Shown piece after piece: positions 1 through 5,952 of a stretch of 6,597 bases of DNA. Source of the DNA: Bordetella parapertussis (GTDB lineage: Bacteria > Pseudomonadota > Gammaproteobacteria > Burkholderiales > Burkholderiaceae_C); NCBI GenBank assembly GCA_945900695.1, contig CAMDJU010000154.1:1-6597 (forward strand). Direction: 5' to 3'. Positions within the stretch are counted from its first letter, which is position 1; every line of letters starts with the position of its first letter. The position numbers and the translations under genes are program-made. Below the pieces are notes generated by a model. The model saw only the letters and a program-made list of their open reading frames with translations, searched no databases and was not told the DNA's origin.

Positions 1-1475
1 ACCACCGATTGTTTGGGGTTGATGCGCTGCACGCGCGAGGCCATGGCCCGCAATTTGGCGTACAGGCCACTGGTTTGGGTGCTCGAAGCGTCCATCGCTT
101 GGTTGGGTGAGCCATTCAAATCCACATGGCCGATCAGCGTTTGGATCGAGCCTGCCAATTCGCCTCCACCCATCCAGCCGTCGCTGCGTTGGCCTTGGGC
201 GGTGGCGCTGATCAGATCAATTTTGTACTCCGACACCAAGCCAGCGGTGGTGTCGTTGCGAAAGTTTTTGTGTTCGTAGCCCCATTGCACGCTCGCATTG
301 GCCGAGCGTGAGCGCAGCCAGGGCACGCTCAAGTCCAGACCAAAAGAATTGGAAGGGCCGCTGGGGTTGAGCGACACATATTGCGGCGAGATCAATTGGT
401 ATTTGCTGCCCGAGAGGTTCAAGCCCACACGCTTGCCCGCACTGCCCCAAGGCTCGCTGTAACCGACCTTGAGGTATTCGCTGCCTTCGGTGTGCATCCA
501 GATCAGGCTGACGGTTTCTGCCCGTCCAAATCCGCCGTGTTGGTTCAGTTGCCCGATGGTGCGGGTGGCACCGGTGGCACTGACCACCGAGTTGTCAAAC
601 ACCACGTTGCCGTCGGTGGCGGGGGCATCATCCAATCGGATCACAGCTTCGGTTTCGCCTTCTTTCTCGCCGGGACGCAGGCTCATTTGTGCCGATACGC
701 CCGGTAACTCCGACAACAGCAAGGTGGCGCGGTCCAAGGCTGGCAGGTTGACCACTTGACCTTTGGGTTGCGCGGTTTCAACCAAATCCACGGCCAAGCC
801 GGGGGGGATGCGCGGGTGTGGTCCGGGCTCGATCACCGCGCGGGCAAAGCGGCCTTCGCGCAGCGTGACCTGAATCAGCCCATCGGTCATGTCTTGTGGC
901 GGGATTTCGGAGCGTCCCAACCGTCCTTGGCTGGCGTAGTGCTGGTCAAGCAGGGCGACGATTTGCTCCAGGCTTTTCATGTCCAGTGGTGTGCCCACCA
1001 CAGCCTTCAGCACTTGCGTCAAATCGCTGGCACTGAACACGCTGTTGCCGTTGAACTCAAACCCCTTGACCACCGGAATCACAGGCGCTGGGGGAGGTGT
1101 CGCGGCAGCGGTGATGGGGGTTGCTGCTGGCGCTGGCGCGGCGGGCGCAACTGCGGTGGGGGGCATGGCCGTGGCTGGGGCGGCAGTTTCTGGCATGGGT
1201 GCGGCCGGCGTCGGCGCTGCAAAACGCACCCAATTGATTTTTTTGTCGCTGCTGTCCAATGGACTGGGCATGGCCGGGTTGACAGGTTTGGGCGGGAATT
1301 GCACCCATTGGTCGAAACGGCTGGGTGCGGCTGGGCTGGGCGCAGGTGTTTGGGCCGGGCTGGCCACGGTCCAAAGCAACCACCCCAGGCCAAACGCTTG
1401 GCGCAGCGATGCGCACACGCCGGCGGTCAACCGCTGGCGTGTGGTTTGGGGGGACAGTGATGGGCGCAAGTTCAT
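1..1475 (-). CDS. Two-partner secretion outer-membrane transporter, ShlB/FhaC/HecB (TpsB) family, 3' part outside window
   Basis: I found this by translating the minus strand; the reading frame is open from the ATG at 1475 to the window edge (491 codons, no stop), so the C-terminus is missing. Visible parts: a signal peptide (residues about 1-42, with Arg residues followed by a hydrophobic stretch ending near SPAQ), a long Ala/Pro-rich linker (about 43-135), a POTRA_2-type domain starting at VVKGFEFNGNSVF (about 136-210, with the typical Y-x-x-x-G-R-L and P-P-Q-D motifs), a second ShlB-type POTRA domain (about 211-287), then alternating beta strands of the transmembrane barrel (from about 288). 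Family members sit in the outer membrane and export one large TpsA exoprotein (adhesin, hemolysin or similar). The barrel's lid-loop motif lies outside the window, as would any TpsA partner gene downstream. Start: ATG at 1475 is preferred because the signal peptide follows it directly. The frame stays open upstream to an ATG at 1619 (48 more codons), and a GTG lies at 1487. No strong Shine-Dalgarno sequence is seen. The family call is secure; the substrate is unknown. Confidence 0.9.
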   Translation of the reverse strand, partial: MNLRPSLSPQTTRQRLTAGVCASLRQAFGLGWLLWTVASPAQTPAPSPAAPSRFDQWVQFPPKPVNPAMPSPLDSSDKKINWVRFAAPTPAAPMPETAAPATAMPPTAVAPAAPAPAATPITAAATPPPAPVIPVVKGFEFNGNSVFSASDLTQVLKAVVGTPLDMKSLEQIVALLDQHYASQGRLGRSEIPPQDMTDGLIQVTLREGRFARAVIEPGPHPRIPPGLAVDLVETAQPKGQVVNLPALDRATLLLSELPGVSAQMSLRPGEKEGETEAVIRLDDAPATDGNVVFDNSVVSATGATRTIGQLNQHGGFGRAETVSLIWMHTEGSEYLKVGYSEPWGSAGKRVGLNLSGSKYQLISPQYVSLNPSGPSNSFGLDLSVPWLRSRSANASVQWGYEHKNFRNDTTAGLVSEYKIDLISATAQGQRSDGWMGGGELAGSIQTLIGHVDLNGSPNQAMDASSTQTSGLYAKLRAMASRVQRINPKQSV

Positions 1476-1510
1476 CTGTGTTGCCACCCGCTTGCCTTGC
1501 CTGCGCCAAC

Positions 1511-1543
1511 CATGGCAAAGGCCATGTGCAAAACGATGGCCTT
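1511..1543 (-). promoter_or_regulatory. Two overlapping, mutually exclusive hairpins upstream of the TpsB gene
   Basis: CATGGC (1511-1516) pairs with GCCATG (1521-1526) around a 4-base loop. AAGGCCAT (1518-1525) pairs with ATGGCCTT (1536-1543) around a 10-base loop. The two stems share bases 1521-1525, so they cannot form together. They lie 35-68 bases upstream of the preferred TpsB start, and would be in its transcribed leader if the candidate promoter at 1568-1595 is right. Neither covers the start codon directly. A regulatory role is inference. Confidence 0.35.
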
Positions 1544-1548
1544 CATTG

Positions 1549-1581
1549 ATCGGCACGAGTTGGTAAAAATAAAGTGCCGAT
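1549..1581. promoter_or_regulatory. Inverted repeat, possible operator over the TpsB promoter
   Basis: ATCGGCAC (1549-1556) and GTGCCGAT (1574-1581) form a perfect 8-base inverted repeat with a 17-base A+T-rich spacer. The similarity continues outward as TTGA-TCGGCAC against TTGAATCGGCAC, with one inserted base. Arm centres are 25 bases apart, and the candidate TpsB -10 element lies between the arms. The geometry fits either a dimeric regulator bound at two half-sites or a stem-loop at the start of the transcript. No known regulator is recognised from the arms. Confidence 0.4.
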
Positions 1582-1595
1582 TCAACTTTTTTCAG
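1568..1595 (-). promoter_or_regulatory. Candidate sigma70-type promoter for the TpsB gene
   Basis: Read on the minus strand, CTGAAA (1595-1590, 4 of 6 matches to the -35 consensus) is followed after 16 bases by TTTATT (1573-1568, 4 of 6 matches to the -10 consensus), in the most A+T-rich part of the intergenic region. It would give a leader of roughly 85 bases before the ATG at 1475, and would exclude the alternative ATG at 1619. The -10 lies between the arms of the inverted repeat 1549-1581. The match is weak and could be chance. Confidence 0.25.
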
Positions 1596-1637
1596 TGGAA
1601 CCTGATTTGGGCGGTACATGTGCGCCAAGTGACTGAT

Positions 1638-1668
1638 TTGCTTTGATTTTCACAAATTTCGCCATAAT
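1638..1668 (+). promoter_or_regulatory. Candidate promoter for the Bug-family gene
   Basis: CATAAT at 1663-1668 matches the -10 consensus in 5 of 6 positions and is well placed about 80 bases before the ATG at 1748. The -35 is less clear: TTGCTT at 1638-1643 gives a 19-base spacer, and TTGATT at 1643-1648 gives only 14. The leader that follows contains two small stem-loops: ACCCA/TGGGT at 1681-1696, and an 8-pair stem at 1702-1721 with two G-T wobbles and a 4-base loop. Confidence 0.4.
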
Positions 1669-1747
1669 GGTCAGCCTTCTACCCATCTCCGTGGGTGTGT
1701 CCCATCAGGTGCCTCTGGTGGTCCCCGTGACAACAAAGGATGACATC

Positions 1748-2728
1748 ATGCAACGCAGAACCCTTCTCAAAACTGGCGCGGCCGCCCTGTGTGCCAGCGT
1801 GGCTGCACCCAGCTTGCGCGCCCAAAGCCTGCCCACGGGCAATGTGCGCATCGTGGTGGGTTTTCCACCCGGCGGCGGCACCGATGCCTTGGCCCGTGTG
1901 ATGGCGGTCAAGCTGCAAGCGATGTGGAATGTCAATGTGGTCATTGAAAACAAAGCCGGGGCGGCCGGTGTGATCGCCGCCGACCATGTGGCCAAGCAAA
2001 ACAACGATGGCACCACCTTGCTGATGGCGCACATCAACAGCCACGCCATCGCTCCCAGCTTGCAGCCCAAACTCGGTTATGTGGTCGAGCGTGATTTCAC
2101 CCCCTTGGTGTTGGTGGGTGTGACGCCCAATTTGCTCATTTGCAATCCCCAACAACCGGCCAAAACCGTCAAAGAGTTGGTGGAGCTGTGCAAGCAAAAC
2201 CCCGGCAAGATCAGTTTTGCCTCGGCCGGTGGCGGTTCGGCCCAGCATTTGGCGCTGGAGATGTTCAAACTGCGTGCGGGTATCCAGGCCTTGCACGTGC
2301 CCTATAAGGGATCGGGCCCGGCCTTGACCGATTTGATCGGTGGTCAGGTGCAATACTGCTTTGAGACCATGACCTCGGCCACACCGCATGTCAAGGGCGG
2401 CAAGGTGGTGGCCTTGGCCCAAACCCGCACCAAGCGGGCCAAAGGCCACCCGGGTGTGCCGACCATGGACGAGCAAGGCTTTGCCGGTTTTGACGCCACC
2501 ACTTGGTATGGCCTGGTGGGCCCGGCGCGCATGAACCCGGCCATGGTCAAGCGCATGAACGAAGACATGAACCGCGTCATGGCCATGCCCGATGTACAAG
2601 AAAAGTTCGAGCAATACGGCGCCGAAGACGGCGGCGGAACCCCCGAAAAATTCACCCAATTCATGGCCACCGAGCAAGAAAAATGGGCCCGCGTGGTCAA
2701 AGACGCCAAGGTGCAGGCCGATAGCTGA
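1748..2728 (+). CDS. Bug-family (tripartite tricarboxylate transporter) periplasmic solute-binding protein
   Basis: Encodes 326 residues, the usual length for Bug receptors. These periplasmic proteins capture small carboxylates or related solutes, and many have no dedicated transporter nearby. Residues 1-25 are a signal peptide with twin arginines (QRRTLLK) and a hydrophobic stretch ending at LRAQ, so Tat export is possible, though the motif is not the ideal SRRxFLK. Family hallmarks: VGFPPGGGTDALAR (37-50, the ligand-binding loop), ENKAGAAG (67-74), SAGGGSAQHLA (159-169), VPYKGSGPALTDLIGGQV (184-201), TWYGLVGPA (252-260) and a C-terminal TPEKF...EQEKWARVV segment. The start at 1748 is chosen because AAGGA (1736-1740) lies 7 bases upstream and the signal peptide begins there; a TTG at 1643 in the same frame would add 35 residues lacking this pattern. 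No membrane subunits (TctA/TctB) are in the window, so the ligand cannot be deduced. Confidence 0.93.
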   Translation: MQRRTLLKTGAAALCASVAAPSLRAQSLPTGNVRIVVGFPPGGGTDALARVMAVKLQAMWNVNVVIENKAGAAGVIAADHVAKQNNDGTTLLMAHINSHAIAPSLQPKLGYVVERDFTPLVLVGVTPNLLICNPQQPAKTVKELVELCKQNPGKISFASAGGGSAQHLALEMFKLRAGIQALHVPYKGSGPALTDLIGGQVQYCFETMTSATPHVKGGKVVALAQTRTKRAKGHPGVPTMDEQGFAGFDATTWYGLVGPARMNPAMVKRMNEDMNRVMAMPDVQEKFEQYGAEDGGGTPEKFTQFMATEQEKWARVVKDAKVQADS

Positions 2729-2735
2729 TGTCTTT

Positions 2736-2852
2736 TGGGTTGGCCCCTTGAGGGGCCGCATGGGCTGGTTTTGTGGGCCAGCGAAAGCCATGGGCCAGGT
2801 CAGCGCCTGGGTGGAGGTCTTGCCCCCCTGAGGGCCGTGGCCAGGGGGGAAG
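2736..2852. terminator. Hairpin-rich spacer between convergent genes, probable bidirectional termination region
   Basis: Four potential stem-loops are visible: GGCCCC/GGGGCC (2742-2757, loop TTGA), GCTGG/CCAGC (2764-2782), CCAGG/CCTGG (2795-2810) and CCCCCCT/AGGGGGG (2823-2849, loop of 13 bases). None is followed by a clear T-run on either strand, so these are not textbook intrinsic terminators. The position between the 3' ends of two convergent genes makes a transcription-ending or mRNA-stabilising role likely. The first and last hairpins share a core (see findings), so this may also be a repeated intergenic element. Confidence 0.4.
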
Positions 2853-2858
2853 GCCGTT

Positions 2859-3932
2859 TCAGGCTTGGCCCCAAGGCTGGCGGCGAAACCAAACCAGGGA
2901 CAAGCCCCCGGCACAGAGCAACAACACCAAAGACAGCGCAGCCCACAGGGCGGATATTTCCGTGTCGCGCCGCTCCAGCGCAAATTTGGTCGACAGGTGC
3001 TCGTAAATTTGTTTCAAGTCGTTGGAATTGCCCGCACGGAAAAACTCCCCCTCGGTGGCTTTGGCGATCGCTTGCAAGGTTTCTTCGTCCACCTTGGCAT
3101 AAAAAGACGAGCCTTCAAAGCCTGGAATAAAACCATTGGGCGTGCCAAAGGCCACGGTGTAGACGCGCACCCCGCGCTGGGCGGCTTGCTTGGCCGCCTC
3201 GAGGGGGTCGGGGCCCGTGGTGCGGCGACCATCGGAGAGCAGCACAATCGCACCCGCCGAGTAGGAGCCCGCAGGCACTGGGGTAAAACTGGGCTTGGCT
3301 TTGGGTGGGGTGGCGGGAGCGGGTGCGGGACTGCCGTAGTTTGCGTAGCCGCCAAAGCCCTGACCATAAATGGCCGCCTCTAAATCGATGCCCGCGTTGG
3401 GCAGCAAGGTGGACAAGGCCATCAACAAGCCGCTGCCGGTGGCCGTGCCGCGCTGCAATTGAAAGCGGTCGATGGAGGCGACCAATTCATCGCGCTGATC
3501 GGTGATGCCTTGCACCAGTTGCGCAGCTCCGGCAAAAGACACCACACCCACCCGGATGCTGGGGGGCAACTCGCGGATGAAGTCTTTCACCGCTGCCTGG
3601 GCGGCTTTGATGCGGTTGGGCTCCACGTCTTCGGCCAGCATGCTGCGCGAGACATCAATGGCCAGCACCAAGGTCATGTAGTCGGCGGGCAACACCACGC
3701 TGGCCACCGGGCGGGCCATGCCCACCACCGCGCTGATCAGGGCCAAGCCCAGCAGGGCCGGGGGCACATGGCGGCGCCACAGCTTGCGCGGTCCCATGGC
3801 GGTGCGCACCAGCGCCAGGCTGGGGTAGGCCAAGGCGCTGCGCTGCTTGCGCCGCAGCAACCAAAGGTAAAAAGCCAGCAGCAAAGGCGCCAGCAACAGC
3901 GCCCACAGGGCTTGGGGCCAAACAAATTGCAT
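2859..3932 (-). CDS. BatA-like membrane-anchored VWA-domain protein
   Basis: Encodes 357 residues. Layout: an N-terminal membrane segment (about 7-26) followed by a basic LRRKQR stretch, a second membrane segment (about 56-77), a VWA domain (about 87-315) and a C-terminal membrane segment (about 326-348). The metal-ion-dependent adhesion site is complete: D93-x-S95-x-S97 (DVSRS), T163 in RGTATGSG, and D234 in LLSDGRRTTGPDP. This is the architecture of BatA/BatB-type proteins that partner with MoxR ATPases; the domain would face the periplasm between the second and third membrane segments. A Gly/Pro/Ala-rich stretch (about 190-224) is inserted before the third metal motif. The ATG at 3932 is chosen because family members begin just before this F-x-W-P motif, but no Shine-Dalgarno sequence precedes it. 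A GTG at 3965 (11 residues longer) has AGGGG seven bases upstream and may be the true start. It is divergent from the protease-MoxR-DUF58 cluster, its likely functional partners. Confidence 0.92.
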   Translation of the reverse strand: MQFVWPQALWALLLAPLLLAFYLWLLRRKQRSALAYPSLALVRTAMGPRKLWRRHVPPALLGLALISAVVGMARPVASVVLPADYMTLVLAIDVSRSMLAEDVEPNRIKAAQAAVKDFIRELPPSIRVGVVSFAGAAQLVQGITDQRDELVASIDRFQLQRGTATGSGLLMALSTLLPNAGIDLEAAIYGQGFGGYANYGSPAPAPATPPKAKPSFTPVPAGSYSAGAIVLLSDGRRTTGPDPLEAAKQAAQRGVRVYTVAFGTPNGFIPGFEGSSFYAKVDEETLQAIAKATEGEFFRAGNSNDLKQIYEHLSTKFALERRDTEISALWAALSLVLLLCAGGLSLVWFRRQPWGQA

Positions 3933-3985
3933 CGGTGTCTGGGGGTCGGTTAAGGTCTGAGACACTTTATCACCCCTGGCTGTGC

Positions 3986-3997
3986 TATGGTTTATAC
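3986..3997. promoter_or_regulatory. Overlapping divergent -10-like elements between the VWA and protease genes
   Basis: On the plus strand TATGGT (3986-3991) is preceded by TGC, which makes an extended -10 motif; transcription would start close to 3998, the A of the protease ATG. On the minus strand TATAAA (3996-3991, 5 of 6 consensus matches) would start transcription near 3984, just ahead of AGGGG (3977-3973) and the GTG at 3965. The hexamers share base 3991. No convincing -35 element was found for either. Candidate only. Confidence 0.35.
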
Positions 3998-4897
3998 ATG
4001 AAACGCGCCACCGTTTATGCCAGCCAGCCGTCACCGGCGCGAAACCCCAGCCCGGGAGAGCAGGTGGCCCCCGCGCCAGCACCTCGCACAGCGCGCTGGA
4101 AAAACTGGTTTTTGCGCCACGAGCGCTGGGCCATGTTGCTCATGGGTTTGGCCATTGGCGGGGCCATGTGGTGGGCCAGCGAGCATTTCGGCACGCCGCG
4201 CCAGGTGTTGACCCAAAAAGACATTGATGCAGCGGTGTTGCACACCTTGGCCACCCAAGACCTGCCCTCGCGCACGGCCAAAGCGGCGGGATTGGTGTGG
4301 CCATCGGTGGTGCGGGTGCGCGCCTTTGGCACCGACCCCCAAAACCCGAAGGCTGGCGAAAAAGAATTGGGTGTGGGCACGGGGGTGGTGATCGTTGAAG
4401 ACGGCACCATCTTGACGAATTTTCATGTGATCTCCAACGCCCAACGTTTGGAAGTGACTTTTTTCGATGGCCTTGAGTCGCCTGCCATGGTGATATCGAC
4501 CATGCCTGAAAATGACTTGGCGGTGATCAAGCCGCAAAAAATCCCCGACGATTTGCAGCCCGCCACCATGGGCTCGAGCAGCAACCTGCAGCCCGGTGAC
4601 GAGGTGGTTGCGGTGGGGTTTCCATTTGGCATTGGCCCATCCGTGTCTGCCGGCGTGGTCTCGGGCCTGAACCGCTCCTTTCAGCCCGAGGGCAAGATGG
4701 CCATGAAGGGCTTGATCCAATTTGATGCGGCCGCCAATCCCGGCAATTCGGGCGGGCCGCTGGTCAACCTCTCGGGTGAGGTGGTGGGCATCGTGACCGC
4801 CATCTTGAACCCAACCTCGGCGCGCACCTTCATTGGCATTGGCTTTGCAGCCACCATGGAGAGTGCGGGCAGCGCTGTGGGCATCCCCCCTTTTTGA
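3998..4897 (+). CDS. Membrane-anchored HtrA/Deg-like (S1C) serine protease without PDZ domain
   Basis: Encodes 299 residues: a basic, Pro/Ala-rich cytoplasmic N-terminus (1-43), one membrane segment (about 44-60, WAMLLMGLAIGGAMWW), then a trypsin-like domain predicted to be periplasmic. The catalytic triad is complete: H143 in TNFHVIS, D173 in ENDLAVIK and S251 in NPGNSGGPL. The chain ends about 48 residues after the catalytic serine, so the PDZ domains of DegP/DegS-type proteases are absent. Substrate choice or activation must therefore work differently, perhaps through a partner. The ATG at 3998 lacks a Shine-Dalgarno sequence and sits about 7 bases after an extended -10-like motif, so a leaderless transcript is possible. 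An in-frame TTG at 3935 would overlap the expected promoter and is less likely. It is first gene of a cluster, 17 bases before MoxR. Known family members degrade misfolded envelope proteins or trigger stress signalling; the role here is unknown. Confidence 0.9.
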   Translation: MKRATVYASQPSPARNPSPGEQVAPAPAPRTARWKNWFLRHERWAMLLMGLAIGGAMWWASEHFGTPRQVLTQKDIDAAVLHTLATQDLPSRTAKAAGLVWPSVVRVRAFGTDPQNPKAGEKELGVGTGVVIVEDGTILTNFHVISNAQRLEVTFFDGLESPAMVISTMPENDLAVIKPQKIPDDLQPATMGSSSNLQPGDEVVAVGFPFGIGPSVSAGVVSGLNRSFQPEGKMAMKGLIQFDAAANPGNSGGPLVNLSGEVVGIVTAILNPTSARTFIGIGFAATMESAGSAVGIPPF

Positions 4898-4914
4898 CAC
4901 GGAGAAAAATCGAC

Positions 4915-5952
4915 ATGAATCCCAGCGAATGGAACCGAGGCATCAGCGCCGATCCCAACCACGATACCGCTGCCCTGATGGAGCGGGTGTTGTACGAAGT
5001 CAAGCGGGTGGTGGTTGGTCAAGACCATTTTTTGGAGCGCATGCTGGTGGCCATCCTGGCCCAGGGGCATTTGCTCATTGAAGGCGTGCCCGGCTTGGCC
5101 AAAACGCTCACCGTGAACACCCTGGCCAAGACCATTCGGGGCAGTTTCAAGCGCATCCAGTTCACCCCCGATTTGTTGCCCGCCGACTTGGTGGGCACGC
5201 GCATGTACAGCCAAAAAACCAGCGAGTTCAGCACCGTGTTGGGCCCGGTGTTTGCCAACCTGTTGCTGGCCGATGAGATCAACCGCGCGCCAGCCAAGGT
5301 CCAAAGCGCCTTGCTGGAAGTGATGCAAGAGCGCCAAGTCACCATCGCGGGCGAGACGCACAAAGTGCCCACACCTTTTTTGGTGATGGCGACCCAAAAC
5401 CCGATTGAAACCGAGGGCACTTACCCATTGCCCGAGGCCCAGGTGGACCGCTTCATGATGAAGGTGTTGGTCGGCTACCCCCAGGAGGATGAGGAATTTG
5501 TCATCGTGCAACGGGTGATCGGTCAGGCCATTGAGGTGGCCGCTGTGACCAGCACCGATCAAATCGCCCAGTTGCAAAAAACCTGTCGCCAAGGCTATGT
5601 GGACCCCAGCCTGATCCAGTTTGCGGTCAAGTTGGTGTCGGCCACGCGCCACCCAGAGCGTTTTGGTTTGGCCGATTGGTCGCGATTCATCACCTTTGGG
5701 GCCAGTCCCCGCGCCACCATTGCCTTGATTGAAGGGGCCCGTGCCCTGGCGTTTTTGCGCGGTCGCAGCTATGCCTTGCCGCAAGATGTGCTGGACCTGG
5801 TGCCAGATGTGTTGCGCCACCGCTTGGTGTTGTCCTACGAGGCTTTGTCCGAGGGGCAGACCCCTGAGGCCATCATTGCGCAAATTTTGCAAGCCGTGCC
5901 GGTGCCCGATAAACCCTTGGACAGCCATGTTCGGACTGCGCCGACGGCTTGA
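4915..5952 (+). CDS. MoxR-family AAA+ ATPase
   Basis: Encodes 345 residues, near the usual MoxR length. The AAA_3 core is intact: Walker A GVPGLAKT (57-64), the MoxR signature around FTPDLLPADLVGT (83-95), Walker B LLLADEINRA (116-125), sensor 1 in MATQNPIE (N162), QVDRFM (176-181) and sensor 2 in GASPRA (R266), followed by the C-terminal lid domain (about 255-330). MoxR ATPases are cytoplasmic hexamers thought to act as chaperones that mature or insert metal into partner proteins, generally working with VWA-domain proteins. GGAG (4901-4904) lies 10 bases before the ATG at 4915, and the gene starts 17 bases after the protease stop. An in-frame TTG at 4894 would overlap the protease stop and is not preferred. 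The 3' end overlaps the DUF58 start by 26 bases, so translational coupling is likely. The client is not evident. Confidence 0.96.
   Translation: MNPSEWNRGISADPNHDTAALMERVLYEVKRVVVGQDHFLERMLVAILAQGHLLIEGVPGLAKTLTVNTLAKTIRGSFKRIQFTPDLLPADLVGTRMYSQKTSEFSTVLGPVFANLLLADEINRAPAKVQSALLEVMQERQVTIAGETHKVPTPFLVMATQNPIETEGTYPLPEAQVDRFMMKVLVGYPQEDEEFVIVQRVIGQAIEVAAVTSTDQIAQLQKTCRQGYVDPSLIQFAVKLVSATRHPERFGLADWSRFITFGASPRATIALIEGARALAFLRGRSYALPQDVLDLVPDVLRHRLVLSYEALSEGQTPEAIIAQILQAVPVPDKPLDSHVRTAPTA

Noticed and set aside
756..1460. 234-codon Gly/Trp/Arg-rich open frame on the plus strand
   Set aside because: It lies opposite the Ala/Pro linker and POTRA region of TpsB; the composition is the complement of Ala/Pro codons.
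1643..1747. TTG-started extension of the Bug protein
   Set aside because: The candidate -10 and two stem-loops lie in this stretch, and the ribosome site plus signal peptide clearly place the start at 1748.
2742..2772. Classic intrinsic terminator for the Bug gene
   Set aside because: The hairpin is good, but the only T-run (four bases) is 12 bases downstream, so it was listed as a probable termination region only.
1679..2983. 434-codon open frame on the minus strand opposite the Bug gene
   Set aside because: It is antisense to a well-supported gene, runs on into the 3' end of the VWA gene, and is His/Gly-rich with no domain.
4017..4211. Short open frames overlapping the protease N-terminus on both strands
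   Set aside because: They are shadows of the Pro/Ala-rich N-terminus, with no ribosome site or recognisable content.
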